From positions 1 through 40,448 of the forward strand of contig JANQHL010000139.1 in assembly GCA_028277085.1 (NCBI GenBank): a stretch of 40,448 bases of DNA. Reading direction: 5' to 3'. Positions within the stretch are counted from its first letter, which is position 1. Every line of letters begins with the position of its first letter. Below are positions 19,932 to 30,012 of the stretch, one piece after another. Under the pieces are notes generated by a model. That model ran no database searches. It had not been told where the DNA came from and saw only the letters and a list, made by a program, of their open reading frames with translations. Origin of the DNA: Flavobacteriaceae bacterium (GTDB lineage: Bacteria > Bacteroidota > Bacteroidia > Flavobacteriales > Flavobacteriaceae). The translations under genes and the position numbers were made by a program.

Positions 19932-21182
19932 ATGGCAAAGAACGTAATCGTAGTAGGTGGCGGCATCATAGGCTTATGTTGCGCTTATTATCTTCAGAAA
20001 GAAGGACATCAAGTTACTATTATTGACAAATCCAAAATGGATTCCGGTGCCTCTTTTGTGAACGCCGGATATCTCGTTCCCAGTCATTTTATACCACTTT
20101 CAGCTCCCGGTATGATTAACCAGGGGATTCGCTATATGTTTAATTCTACTAGTCCCTTTTACATCAAACCCAGATGGGATAGTGACTTTTTAAAATGGGC
20201 CTGGTTTTTTAAAAAATCGTGTACTGCAGCTAAAGTGGAAAGGGCTATTCCGGTTATCCGGGATTTGAATTTGTTCAGTAAACAATTGTTCGAAACCATA
20301 AAAGCTTCGGGAGATCTCGGCAATTTCCATCTAGAAAAGAAAGGACTCCTAATGGTGTATCAAACTAAGAAGTACGAGGAGTTAGAAGGCAAAAATGCGG
20401 AAAGAGCACGGGAATTAGGGCTTGAAGTAACGCAGTTGAGTGCTGAAGCCTTAAAGGAGATCGAGCCCAAAAGGGCTTTAAATGCGCTGGGGGCATATCA
20501 CTATTTATGTGATGCGCAAACCACTCCACCTGAATTTATGAAGGCCATGACCAACTATTTATCTGAAGTACGGGTTCAAATTAGGCAGCAGGAAGGGGTA
20601 GTGGAGCTACAGCATAACGGGGATAAGATACAAGGGGTAACCACGGATAAAAACGCGTACACTGCCGATGAGGTGGTCTTGGCAATGGGTTCCTGGTCTT
20701 CTGGATTCACCAAAAAGTTGGGATGGAATTTACCTATGCAAGCAGGAAAAGGGTACGGTATTAACCTTAGGGACACTACCGGAATTACTATGCCCGCCTT
20801 GTTATGTGAAGCAAAAATTGCAGTTTCCCCAATGCGCGGGTTTACCCGGTTTGCAGGAACAATGGAATTCTCCGGAATAAACCATCATATACGAAGAGAA
20901 CGGGTAGCCGCAATAGCTCAGGGTGTTGCAAAATACTATCCAGGCCTTAGTATTCCTGAAGAGGCGATCAATACTGCTCAATATGGCCTCCGGCCTGTTT
21001 CTCCGGATGGGCTACCCTATATTGGCAGATATAGCAAAATCAAGAATTTAGTGGTTGCCACCGGACATGCCATGATGGGCTGGAGTTTGGGTCCTGCCAC
21101 CGGAAAATTGATCAGTGAAGTGGTTTCAGACAAAAAGCTATCCTTAGAGACCTCATCATTTCACCCTGAAAGAAAGTTTTAA
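19932..21182 (+). CDS. FAD-dependent D-amino acid (D-hydroxyproline) dehydrogenase
   Basis: NVIVVGGGIIGLCCAYYLQKEGHQVTIID dinucleotide-binding; ATGHAMMGWSLGPATGKLISE DadA-like C-terminus. Confidence 0.9.
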   Translation: MAKNVIVVGGGIIGLCCAYYLQKEGHQVTIIDKSKMDSGASFVNAGYLVPSHFIPLSAPGMINQGIRYMFNSTSPFYIKPRWDSDFLKWAWFFKKSCTAAKVERAIPVIRDLNLFSKQLFETIKASGDLGNFHLEKKGLLMVYQTKKYEELEGKNAERARELGLEVTQLSAEALKEIEPKRALNALGAYHYLCDAQTTPPEFMKAMTNYLSEVRVQIRQQEGVVELQHNGDKIQGVTTDKNAYTADEVVLAMGSWSSGFTKKLGWNLPMQAGKGYGINLRDTTGITMPALLCEAKIAVSPMRGFTRFAGTMEFSGINHHIRRERVAAIAQGVAKYYPGLSIPEEAINTAQYGLRPVSPDGLPYIGRYSKIKNLVVATGHAMMGWSLGPATGKLISEVVSDKKLSLETSSFHPERKF

Positions 21183-21263
21183 ACTTACCTAAACTTTGGT
21201 GAATTTTAACGATTGGCATTGCTTTTGTTTTCCCAATCTTTAAGAAGCACTTAATTTTGCAAT

Positions 21264-22196
21264 ATGTCAAAAAACTACCTAACATTTTATTGCTGTCTCT
21301 TTCTATCCGTTTATGGAGCTATTGCCCAGGAAATTGAGCAATTTACAGTAAAGGATTTTGATTTAAGAGGAAGTGTTAAGCAGTGCCAAGTGATCACTGA
21401 TTATGGTAGTGAAGTGTTTGAATTTGATGAACGAGGTAGATTACTAACGGTAACTACTAAGTATAATGAAGAGGATAGGGATTTGACCGTTTACAAATAT
21501 GATAACGGCACTGTGGTCGAAAAAAGGACAGAAAGCTACAAAAATAACACTTTGGACTTATCCAGTTCAATGGCGTATCTCTATACGGTAGACAGCACGG
21601 ATCATAAGATTGTAAAAGAGAAAATCATTTCTTATGACAAAGAATTTCTGGAGACACAAGAGTACCATTTTGACGACAGTAATCAATTAAAACGTATAGT
21701 AATCTCCCATCAAAATGCGGTGGATGAAATTATCATAGAATATACCAGTTACAAAAATGAAACTACCAAAACGTATCTGGAAAATGGGGTGATTCAAAAG
21801 TCGATAAGGGAGTCTTATGGAAAAAGCGCGAGAGGAGAACAGCAGAAAACGATTTTGACCAAAGAATACCTGGATGGGGAATTGGACAAGGCGGTTGAAG
21901 AACGACTTGATTCGAATAACAACTTAATTGTTAAGGAATTATTCCTTTTTGACTCTGCCGAAAAACAGTTCGAAAGTCAGGAAAAACACACTTACCGTTA
22001 CAATGCAGATGGTTTTCTAACTAAAGAAATCACAAAACGGGGAAATGCTGTCGGGGAAAAGGAATATATCTATCAATTTGATAATGCCCCTGAAAAGAAC
22101 TGGGTAAAAAAGATCGTTACTCCGGACAACAGCTATGTTACCCGAAAAATCAACTATCATGTAGCTGCAGAAAACAAGGAGAATCCCCAGAATTAA
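21264..22196 (+). CDS. Secreted hypothetical protein with YD-repeat-like strands
   Basis: Signal peptide MSKNYLTFYCCLFLSVYGAIAQE; EFDERGRLLTVTTKY, YRYNADGFLTKEITKRG. Confidence 0.7.
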   Translation: MSKNYLTFYCCLFLSVYGAIAQEIEQFTVKDFDLRGSVKQCQVITDYGSEVFEFDERGRLLTVTTKYNEEDRDLTVYKYDNGTVVEKRTESYKNNTLDLSSSMAYLYTVDSTDHKIVKEKIISYDKEFLETQEYHFDDSNQLKRIVISHQNAVDEIIIEYTSYKNETTKTYLENGVIQKSIRESYGKSARGEQQKTILTKEYLDGELDKAVEERLDSNNNLIVKELFLFDSAEKQFESQEKHTYRYNADGFLTKEITKRGNAVGEKEYIYQFDNAPEKNWVKKIVTPDNSYVTRKINYHVAAENKENPQN

Positions 22197-22199
22197 ATA

Positions 22200-22847
22200 T
22201 CATTTGGCAATTTCCAGGAGTATTTCCGGGCGTAACTCATGCTCTCCTTTGAACGAAACAATAGTCATGGCTGGTCCAAAAAGAGCCGTCGCTTTTTCCG
22301 TTTCTGTAGCGATACGCCCCGGAGATAGGAAGGGATCATCTTCTCCATAAACTAGTATTACTTCGGTACCAGCTGCGCTTAAAAAGGCAAAATCGTTTTT
22401 GGTAAACTCATTTGGGATACCACCAGCATATAATACCAGTTTTTTACACGGAATTCTTTGTCGAGCGCACCACCGCAGGGCGATCGACACTCCTTGTGAA
22501 AATCCGAAAATTATAGGGTTGTTTATGTTTCCTGCGTTTTCCGTTTCCCAAACCTTATCTACATAATTCAGAACATTGCCAACCTCTTGCACGGTATCTT
22601 CCCGGGTAAGCCAACTGGCCCCAACATTTTTAAAGGCAGTATCAAGGTAATACTTTGAAGGTGCTTGTGGTGCAATTAGATAGTTGTCTTTTTCATCCAG
22701 TACCTGAAAGTGCCTTAAAAAGTAGCGGGCTAAATAGCCCATACCGTGAAAAGTTATCCAAACATTTTTGGTATCCTCGGAAAGCTCGTACAGTGTTTCA
22801 TACGAATTGGTGCTTTGGTAGCTTATAGTTTTAGTTGCTTTTTTCAT
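22200..22847 (-). CDS. Alpha/beta hydrolase (phospholipase/carboxylesterase-like)
   Basis: GFSQGVSIALRW nucleophile elbow, VILVYGEDDPFLSP, GEHELRPEIL. Confidence 0.85.
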   Translation of the reverse strand: MKKATKTISYQSTNSYETLYELSEDTKNVWITFHGMGYLARYFLRHFQVLDEKDNYLIAPQAPSKYYLDTAFKNVGASWLTREDTVQEVGNVLNYVDKVWETENAGNINNPIIFGFSQGVSIALRWCARQRIPCKKLVLYAGGIPNEFTKNDFAFLSAAGTEVILVYGEDDPFLSPGRIATETEKATALFGPAMTIVSFKGEHELRPEILLEIAK

Positions 22848-22893
22848 GTGTTTTGGAAATCGTTACCTAAGGTAGCCGGTTGAATCCGTAATT

Positions 22894-23331
22894 TTGCAAA
22901 AAAACTTGATGCAAGATCACAAAACGAAAATATTGGCGGTATGTAATCAGGTACGCCAGGGAACATTGATGGAAACACTGGATATTGAGTATGTAGATGT
23001 AGGGGAGAATTTTTTAATCGCCAGGATGCCTGTAGGGCCTAAAGTTTTTCAACCGGATGGGGTCCTCCATGGAGGGGCCACAGTGGCACTTGCCGAAAGT
23101 GTGGGAAGTGCAGCTTCTTATATTTTTTTAGATGCCAACAAGTTGGTTGTACGTGGAATTGAAATAGCGGCCAATCATGTTAAAAGTGTCAGAGAAGGCT
23201 TTGTTTATGCCAAAGCTGCCATGATTCATAAGGGCAGAACCACACAGCTTTGGGAAATAAAAGTTACGAATGAAGAAGGAGAACTTATTTCTAATTGCAA
23301 ATTGACGACCATTGCCCTCCCTAAAGCATAG
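22894..23331 (+). CDS. PaaI-like hotdog thioesterase, candidate DHNA-CoA thioesterase
   Basis: QPDGVLHGGATVALAESVGSAAS motif; immediately upstream of isochorismate synthase. Confidence 0.85.
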   Translation: MQKNLMQDHKTKILAVCNQVRQGTLMETLDIEYVDVGENFLIARMPVGPKVFQPDGVLHGGATVALAESVGSAASYIFLDANKLVVRGIEIAANHVKSVREGFVYAKAAMIHKGRTTQLWEIKVTNEEGELISNCKLTTIALPKA

Positions 23332-24364
23332 CGTCCTATTTGACAAAATTAGGGAACGGCTATTCCAGAACCTCCCATTTGCATTGTTCAGAGCACCGGA
23401 ATCCCAAACGATTCATGCGATTTATCAAGAGGATCAAGAGTTAACAGTGTTACAGGACTATAGGCAGTCCGGTTTCCTTTTTGCTCCCTTTGATATGCAA
23501 GACAATATCGTGTTGCTTCGTGCAGATCAAATTGAAGCATACCCCTGGGAAAAATCTGAGTTCCGCAATGCCGACAATGAGCAACTTGTTAGCGACGGTA
23601 GAACGACTCACATCGAGTTACTTAAAAAGGGGATTAAGGCGATCGAGGATGGAGACCTCAAAAAGGTTGTGCTTTCGAGAAAAATTACTACCTCTTATAG
23701 GAAAGCCCCTTTGAACATCTTTGAAACTATACTGTCACGATATGATCAGGCCATGGTGTATTTTTTTCATCATCCTAAGGTAGGAACCTGGTTGGGAGCC
23801 ACCCCTGAACGTTTTTTGGAAATTGGAAAAGGAAGGTTGTCTACAACTTCGCTGGCAGGAACTCTTCCTGTTGAAGGAGGAGTAGCTCCAATGTGGACGT
23901 CAAAAGAATTGAAGGAACAGCAAATAGTAACAGATTTTATCAAAAAAGAGTTGGGTAGCTACGTAGATAATCTGGAATGTTCTGAGACCAAAACTGTGAG
24001 ATCCGGAAAATTATGGCATCTAAAAACCGAAATTTCTGCTATGGGGATTCCGCTTCAAGATTGGGACGCAATTATTAAGGCGTTGCATCCTACCCCTGCG
24101 GTATGTGGACTACCCAAATATGAGGCCTTGGCGTTTATTCAGGAAAACGAATCGTATTCCAGGAAATATTACACAGGGTTCTTAGGGGGCTTAAATTTGG
24201 ATCAAAAAGAGCAGCTTCAACTTTATGTAAACCTTAGGTGCATGCAAATGGAAAAAGAGGCTGTCCATATATTTGTTGGTGGAGGTGTAACCAAAGACTC
24301 TGATCCTGAACAGGAGTGGTTAGAGACACAATATAAAAGTCGAACGATGCTCGACGTACTATAA
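23312..24364 (+). CDS. menF: Isochorismate synthase
   Basis: Chorismate-binding family: KVVLSRKI, GATPERFLEI, TSLAGTLPVEGG, HPTPAVCGLPK, YYTGFLGG. Confidence 0.92.
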   Translation: MPSLKHSVLFDKIRERLFQNLPFALFRAPESQTIHAIYQEDQELTVLQDYRQSGFLFAPFDMQDNIVLLRADQIEAYPWEKSEFRNADNEQLVSDGRTTHIELLKKGIKAIEDGDLKKVVLSRKITTSYRKAPLNIFETILSRYDQAMVYFFHHPKVGTWLGATPERFLEIGKGRLSTTSLAGTLPVEGGVAPMWTSKELKEQQIVTDFIKKELGSYVDNLECSETKTVRSGKLWHLKTEISAMGIPLQDWDAIIKALHPTPAVCGLPKYEALAFIQENESYSRKYYTGFLGGLNLDQKEQLQLYVNLRCMQMEKEAVHIFVGGGVTKDSDPEQEWLETQYKSRTMLDVL

Positions 24365-24400
24365 GGTACAGTTGGTTTATAAACAACAGCCGTCGTACTT

Positions 24401-26158
24401 TTGCGCTTCATGGAATACTCAAACATACCTTCCGCAAGGAATTTAGTGTTAGCCTGCAAAAAAAGGCAAATCAAACATATCGTAATTTCTCCAGGTTCCC
24501 GTAATGCACCCCTTACCTTAAGTTTCGCCAACGATCCTTTTTTTGAGTGCTTTAGCATTGTAGATGAACGAAGCGCGGCTTTTTTCGCCATGGGTATTGC
24601 CCAGCAGAGTCGTAAGCCTGTGGCAGTAGTGTGTACTTCCGGAAGCGCATTGTTAAATTATTATCCGGCTGTCGCAGAGGCCTTTTACAGTGCTATTCCT
24701 ATAGTGGTGATATCTGCAGACCGGCCTCCATATAAAATTGATATCGGTGATGGTCAAACCATTCGACAAGATCATGTATTTCATAGACATATAGGCTATT
24801 CTGCAAACTTAAAATTGGATGTCTCTCATGCTGCTGAGACCATCAGAGAATTTAGCCCAGCACTCTTGACCCATTCTCAACAAGAAGTAGAAGGATTTAA
24901 TCAAAAGGAAGTTGAGAAGGCGATGAGTGTAGCGTTTGAAGAAAAATTACCGGTGCATATTAACATTCCCTTAGAAGAGCCGTTATATGGCAGAATTCCG
25001 TGGAACGAATCTCCAAAAGATATTTCTAGACCCGTTGCTGCAATCGAAAAAGAACCTGTTCAAATTTCTGAAGCCAGGAATTCCTGGAATACAGCGCAGC
25101 GCAAGATGGTTTTGGTTGGAGTGAATAACCCGGAAAGTATCAACCCGGAAGTTCTTAATAGGCTGGCCGAAGACCCTTCTGTTTTGGTTTTTACAGAAAC
25201 GACATCCAATTTGCATCATCCCAACTTTTTTCCCAGTATCGACAGTATCATCTTTCCGGTAGAAAAAGCGCTGGATGCAGATGATCTGTTCAAATCGTTG
25301 CAGCCTGATATTTTACTGACTTTTGGTGGCCTAATTGTATCAAAAAAGGTGAAGGCCTTTTTAAGAAGGTACAGACCAAAACAGCATTGGCATGTGCATG
25401 AATACAAAGCCTATGATACGTACTTAGCACTTTCCAAACATTTTAAGGCAGATGCGAATACCTTCCTAAATAGCTTGCTTTCAGGAACTAAACCGCTAAA
25501 AAGCGAATACGGACCGTTCTGGGAAGTTCATAAAAACAATTATATAAACCGAAGAAAACAGTATTTGAAAAAAATCACTTTTTCAGATTTCAAAGCTTTC
25601 GATGCTATTCTTGGTAGTATCCCTCATGGTTATCACCTCCAGCTTTCCAATAGTTCTACAGTACGATATGCCCAACTCTTTGAGATTCATCCTAGCATAG
25701 CTGTTTTTTGTAACCGGGGAACCAGTGGTATTGACGGTAGTACTTCCACTGCGATTGGAGCTGCATATCATTCGAAAAATCCTACTTTACTAATTACCGG
25801 TGATCTGAGTTTTTTCTATGATAGCAATGCATTTTGGAATAAGTATGTCAGACCAGATTTTCGGGTTATACTGATCAATAATTCAGGGGGAGGAATTTTT
25901 AGAATTTTACCTGGATTTGACAACTCTGAACTTTTTGCAAAATACTTCGAAACCACGCATCAACTAAGTGCTCCTCATCTATGTGAGCAATTCGGATTAT
26001 ACTACGATTCTGCCAGTGATAATCAGGAGTTGGCGAATGCGCTTCAAGATTTTTATCAACCGTCTGATCGGGCAAAAGTGTTGGAAGTTTTTACCCCTAG
26101 AGAAGAGAACAACAAAATTTTGCTTGATTACTTTGATTTCATATCTTCGGACTATTGA
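24401..26158 (+). CDS. menD: 2-succinyl-5-enolpyruvyl-6-hydroxy-3-cyclohexene-1-carboxylate synthase
   Basis: ThDP enzyme: HIVISPGSRNAPLTLSF, DERSAAFFAMGIAQ, ITGDLSFFYDSNAFWN, VILINNSGGGIFRILPG. Confidence 0.95.
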   Translation: MRFMEYSNIPSARNLVLACKKRQIKHIVISPGSRNAPLTLSFANDPFFECFSIVDERSAAFFAMGIAQQSRKPVAVVCTSGSALLNYYPAVAEAFYSAIPIVVISADRPPYKIDIGDGQTIRQDHVFHRHIGYSANLKLDVSHAAETIREFSPALLTHSQQEVEGFNQKEVEKAMSVAFEEKLPVHINIPLEEPLYGRIPWNESPKDISRPVAAIEKEPVQISEARNSWNTAQRKMVLVGVNNPESINPEVLNRLAEDPSVLVFTETTSNLHHPNFFPSIDSIIFPVEKALDADDLFKSLQPDILLTFGGLIVSKKVKAFLRRYRPKQHWHVHEYKAYDTYLALSKHFKADANTFLNSLLSGTKPLKSEYGPFWEVHKNNYINRRKQYLKKITFSDFKAFDAILGSIPHGYHLQLSNSSTVRYAQLFEIHPSIAVFCNRGTSGIDGSTSTAIGAAYHSKNPTLLITGDLSFFYDSNAFWNKYVRPDFRVILINNSGGGIFRILPGFDNSELFAKYFETTHQLSAPHLCEQFGLYYDSASDNQELANALQDFYQPSDRAKVLEVFTPREENNKILLDYFDFISSDY

Positions 26159-26183
26159 TAACTTATAAAGAACACTAACGACC

Positions 26184-26525
26184 ATGAGTAAAAGAGATGA
26201 ATTAATTGAGAAGTATGCGGCGGACATCAAAGAAAAGTTTGGAGAGACTCCGGATATGGATTTTCTTACAAAAGTCGCAATTGGTTTAGGACCGGCTATC
26301 TACAATCTTGATGCTTCTAAAGTTTCCGGGAGCGACGACAAAGAATTAGCAACGGTTAAGAACAATTTCTTGATCAAAAAGCTGGGACTTGCTGATGGCC
26401 CGGAATTGATGGATGCAATAAATAGCGTAATTGATAAATATGGAAGGGGAGATAAAAACAAGCATAGAGCTGTAATCTATTATCAGTTGGCCAAACATTT
26501 TGGTAAAGAATCCGTTTACAATTAA
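26184..26525 (+). CDS. DUF2853-family protein
   Basis: 113 aa, MSKRDELIEKYAADIKEKF...DKNKHRAVIYYQLAKHFGKESVY. Confidence 0.8.
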   Translation: MSKRDELIEKYAADIKEKFGETPDMDFLTKVAIGLGPAIYNLDASKVSGSDDKELATVKNNFLIKKLGLADGPELMDAINSVIDKYGRGDKNKHRAVIYYQLAKHFGKESVYN

Positions 26526-26551
26526 TAGCCTCTGTCAAAATAAGTAAGATA

Positions 26552-26576
26552 AACCGTGCCAAGCACGGTTTTTTGT
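26552..26576 (+). terminator. Intrinsic terminator
   Basis: AACCGTGC-CAA-GCACGGTTTTTTG. Confidence 0.85.
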
Positions 26577-26592
26577 TTTTAATATCCTTGGA

Positions 26593-27432
26593 ATGATTAA
26601 GATTGGCGATTTTAATGAACTAAGCGTGCTTCGAAGCACAAGTGTAGGGGTATTTTTAAGCGACGCTGAAGGAACGGAAATTCTGTTGCCTAACAAATAC
26701 GTTCCCGAAGGAATAAAGCGCGATCAAAAAATTCAGGTGTTTTGTTATCTGGACCACCAGGAAAGACCAGTTGCCACAACAATTACACCTTTGATCAAAA
26801 GAGATGGTTTTGCTTATTTACGCTGTGTTGCCACCAGTGGTATTGGGGCATTTGTAGATTGGGGACTTGAAAAGCAATTATTTGTGCCTTTTAGGGAACA
26901 ACGCGCACGAATGATGGTCGGGAAAGCATACGTTGTGCATTGCTATTTGGATGAGAAAAGCTTCAGATTAACAGCTTCCACCAGAATTGAAAACTATCTC
27001 AGAACTTTTGATCAGAGTTTGTCCAGTAACGAGGAGATAACACTTTTAATTTACCGAAAAACGGAATTAGGTTGGGAGGTAATAATCAATAACGCCTTTA
27101 AAGGGTTGTTGTATTTTGATGATGTTTTTAAAAAGATTGAGGTTGGGGATACCATAAAGGGCTACATAAAAAAGGTAAGAGAAGATGGCAAGGTAGATGT
27201 AACCCTTCAACCCATTGGATTTAAAATGTTAGGGGCAACTGCTCAGTATGTCCTTCAGAAATTAAAAGAAAGCGGTGGCTTTCTTCCACTACATGATAAA
27301 TCCTCTCCCGAAGAGATTAAGGATCAACTCGAACTTAGTAAAAAGTTATTCAAAAAAGCGATTGGAGTACTATACAAAGAACGGAAAATAGTGTTGAAAC
27401 CCGAAGGCATCTATCTGGTGGCTAGGGAATAG
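26593..27432 (+). CDS. CvfB-like S1 RNA-binding protein
   Basis: Tandem S1-like domains and C-terminal winged-helix-like tail GVLYKERKIVLKPEGIYLV. Confidence 0.88.
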   Translation: MIKIGDFNELSVLRSTSVGVFLSDAEGTEILLPNKYVPEGIKRDQKIQVFCYLDHQERPVATTITPLIKRDGFAYLRCVATSGIGAFVDWGLEKQLFVPFREQRARMMVGKAYVVHCYLDEKSFRLTASTRIENYLRTFDQSLSSNEEITLLIYRKTELGWEVIINNAFKGLLYFDDVFKKIEVGDTIKGYIKKVREDGKVDVTLQPIGFKMLGATAQYVLQKLKESGGFLPLHDKSSPEEIKDQLELSKKLFKKAIGVLYKERKIVLKPEGIYLVARE

Positions 27433-27567
27433 GACAAATGGTCGTAGCACCTGGTTTTTTATTATGATTTTTTTCTTTGGTCAAAACCATTACATTTGCA
27501 ATTGTAGGGTTGCCTAAGTAGTTGGTTTTTATCTTCTTACTTCATTAACGATTAAATTTTCTCAAGC

Positions 27568-28158
27568 ATGCCATTCATAGAAGAAAACGATTTGTTGGAT
27601 CTACACAAGGATATCGAAAAGTCCCAAATTATCAACGAAAGATTGCTGGATCAAATAAAGTTCAAGAACAAAGACCTGCGGAAGCTTAAGATTCAGCGTA
27701 ATGTTTTTATAGGAATTACGGCATTGTTATTGGTTAGTGCTTTGGCAATTACTTCTTTTACGGCCGGGGTAAGTACTTCAAAGGGCAATCAAAACGTTTT
27801 GTTTTCTATAGATAGCCTGGAGGCGATAAAAACACGAATGGATAACCTTAAGCAGCAAAATCAGGAATTAAGTTTGGTAAAGGAATTTTATCTGGCGAAA
27901 CAATTTTTGGAAAAAGAAAAGATCTATTCCGTGCAGGTAAAGTCTTTTGTAGATAACAATATTACGTTGGCGTCTGAAGCTTTGACCAACACCTTGTTTG
28001 TTAAGACCAATCCGTATTATGCCTATTCCCTTGGTACCTTTGAAACCTTGGAGGAAGCACAATCCTTCCGATTACAGTTGGTGAGCCTAGGGTTTGATGA
28101 TGCTTTTGTAGCGTCTTACCAGGACGGAAAACGCCTTAAAATTGAATCTGCCGAATAA
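27568..28158 (+). CDS. Single-TM protein with SPOR-like C-terminus
   Basis: TM NVFIGITALLLVSALAITSF; YAYSLGTFETLEEAQSFRLQLVSLGFDDAFV SPOR-like. Confidence 0.6.
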   Translation: MPFIEENDLLDLHKDIEKSQIINERLLDQIKFKNKDLRKLKIQRNVFIGITALLLVSALAITSFTAGVSTSKGNQNVLFSIDSLEAIKTRMDNLKQQNQELSLVKEFYLAKQFLEKEKIYSVQVKSFVDNNITLASEALTNTLFVKTNPYYAYSLGTFETLEEAQSFRLQLVSLGFDDAFVASYQDGKRLKIESAE

Positions 28159-29067
28159 TTGAACAGCGTTAAGACTTGGCTAAGTGCGGCAAGACTTCGC
28201 ACACTTCCCTTATCGGTTTCCGGAGTGGTGGTCGGGACAGCTCTGGCCAATCACGCTACATACCAGGATTGGTTTACATTTTTACTCTGCATTTTAGTCA
28301 CGGTCGGATTTCAGATTACTTCTAATTTTGCCAATGATTATGGTGATGGCGTTAAAGGAACAGATGGGAAAGATCGTATTGGGCCTGTTCGGGCACTTCA
28401 AAGCGGTGCGTTATCTGCCACTGAACTCAAAAGAGGGATTATAGTTAGCACGGTGATCAGTCTTTTACTTGCGACGGTACTTTTAGTGTATGTTTTTGGC
28501 AAGGAACAGCTACCGCTCCTCCTGCTCTTCTTTTTGTTGGGGATCTTCAGTATTTGGGCAGCCATACGATACACGGTAGGCACCAATGCGTATGGATACA
28601 TTGGCTTAGGAGATGTATTTGTATTTCTCTTTTTTGGATTGCTGGCGGTATTGGGAACTAAATTTTTGTATACACAGGAACTGACCTACTGGGATGCGCT
28701 TCCCGCCATAGGCATCGGGGTATTGTGTGTTGGAGTATTGAATCTTAACAATTTAAGAGATGTAGTCTCGGACAAAAAGCATGGTAAAAACACCATGGTC
28801 GTTCGTATGGGTTTTGCCAGTGGAAAAAGGTATCACACTTTTCTGATTGTGATGAGCTTCTTGTGTTTTTTGATGTATAGTGGTGTTCAAATGCCTTCTC
28901 TTTTTGGGTTTGTCCATATGCTATTGTATGTACCTATTTTTCTTCATTTGCGTACGGTGGTCAACACTGAAAATCCCTCTCTATTGGACCCTGAATTAAA
29001 GAAATTAGCCTTAAGCACATTTTTCCTCTCCCTTTGGTTCTACATCTCGATCAATTATTTTTTGTAA
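28159..29067 (+). CDS. menA: 1,4-dihydroxy-2-naphthoate prenyltransferase
   Basis: UbiA-family: TSNFANDYGDGVKGTDG, LNNLRDVVSDKKHGKNTMVVRMG; TTG start. Confidence 0.93.
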   Translation: MNSVKTWLSAARLRTLPLSVSGVVVGTALANHATYQDWFTFLLCILVTVGFQITSNFANDYGDGVKGTDGKDRIGPVRALQSGALSATELKRGIIVSTVISLLLATVLLVYVFGKEQLPLLLLFFLLGIFSIWAAIRYTVGTNAYGYIGLGDVFVFLFFGLLAVLGTKFLYTQELTYWDALPAIGIGVLCVGVLNLNNLRDVVSDKKHGKNTMVVRMGFASGKRYHTFLIVMSFLCFLMYSGVQMPSLFGFVHMLLYVPIFLHLRTVVNTENPSLLDPELKKLALSTFFLSLWFYISINYFL

Positions 29068-29101
29068 TTTTGATTGTTAAAAATTTCTAAATTAAGCCAT
29101 T

Positions 29102-29857
29102 TTGGAACACCCCATCAAAATTCTTATAGTTGAGGATAATGTCATCATAGCCGATGATATGCAGTCTATGCTGGAAGAAATTGGTTATGAAGTGGTTGAC
29201 AATGTAATTGTTTATGAGCAGGCCATAGAGGTGCTCAAAAACAACCATGTAGATCTTGTTTTGATTGACATTATTTTGGCCTCAGATAAAACTGGGATTG
29301 ATTTAGGTAAACATATCCGACAGAACTACAACATTCCGTTCATTTTTGTGACCTCAAACTCAGATAAAGCTACCGTGGAAAATGCAAAAACGGTTAAACC
29401 AGACGGCTATTTGGTAAAACCCTTTGAGCAACAGGATTTGTACACTTCTATTGAAATTGCATTATCCAATTTTAATTATTCCAAGAAAAATGCCAGTACC
29501 GATATCGCGGAAACAGGAGGAGAAAGTTTTACCTCCAATTCCGTCTTAAAGGATTCCATTTTTGTAAAAAAACAGCACTTGTATTATCGCATCCAATTTG
29601 GAGACATTCAATTTATCAAAGCGGATAATGTTTACCTGGAAGTGAATACGGTTGACAAGAAATTCCTGGTACGTTCTCCTTTGAAGGACTACCTGGAGAA
29701 ATTACCAAAGAACAAGTTTTTTAGGGCCCATAAGTCCTACATAGTTAATGTAGATCATATAGATGCCATTAACTCTAAGGATATTATGATAAATAACACG
29801 CTAATCCCAATTTCAAAAGACTTTAAGGAATTTATCATATCCTCTATGAATTCGTAA
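29102..29857 (+). CDS. LytTR-family response regulator
   Basis: REC domain (VEDNVIIADDMQSML, LVLIDIILASDKTGID, VKPFEQQDL) plus LytTR DNA-binding domain (FIKADNVYLEVNTVDKKFLVRSPLKDYLEKLPKNKFFRAHKSYIVNVDHIDAI); TTG start. Confidence 0.95.
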   Translation: MEHPIKILIVEDNVIIADDMQSMLEEIGYEVVDNVIVYEQAIEVLKNNHVDLVLIDIILASDKTGIDLGKHIRQNYNIPFIFVTSNSDKATVENAKTVKPDGYLVKPFEQQDLYTSIEIALSNFNYSKKNASTDIAETGGESFTSNSVLKDSIFVKKQHLYYRIQFGDIQFIKADNVYLEVNTVDKKFLVRSPLKDYLEKLPKNKFFRAHKSYIVNVDHIDAINSKDIMINNTLIPISKDFKEFIISSMNS

Positions 29858-29892
29858 AAAGGGTAGTGCCTAATTAACATCGAAACAAATAG

Positions 29893-29918
29893 GTGCCGTA
29901 ATCACGGCACTTTTTTTT
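29893..29918 (+). terminator. Intrinsic terminator of LytTR regulator gene
   Basis: GTGCCGT-AATC-ACGGCAC followed by T8. Confidence 0.9.
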
Positions 29919-29941
29919 GTCCTCAACTGAAATTCTAAACA

Positions 29942-30007
29942 TTCACCACAATTTAAAGGAGCTTCACAACAATAGTTTCCTTCGGAATAGCTCCATGAGT
30001 AGATTTG
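29942..30007 (+). promoter_or_regulatory. LytTR-type direct-repeat operator plus promoter (P1)
   Basis: TTCACCACAATT (29942) and TTCACAACAATA (29963), 21-bp period; TAGATTTG at 30000 (37 bp after start of second repeat). Confidence 0.75.
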
Positions 30008-30012
30008 AAGTG

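Noticed and set aside
26559-26573. Terminator between DUF2853 and CvfB considered as sRNA end
   Set aside because: Simple explanation as terminator of the upstream gene; no promoter in the short gap.
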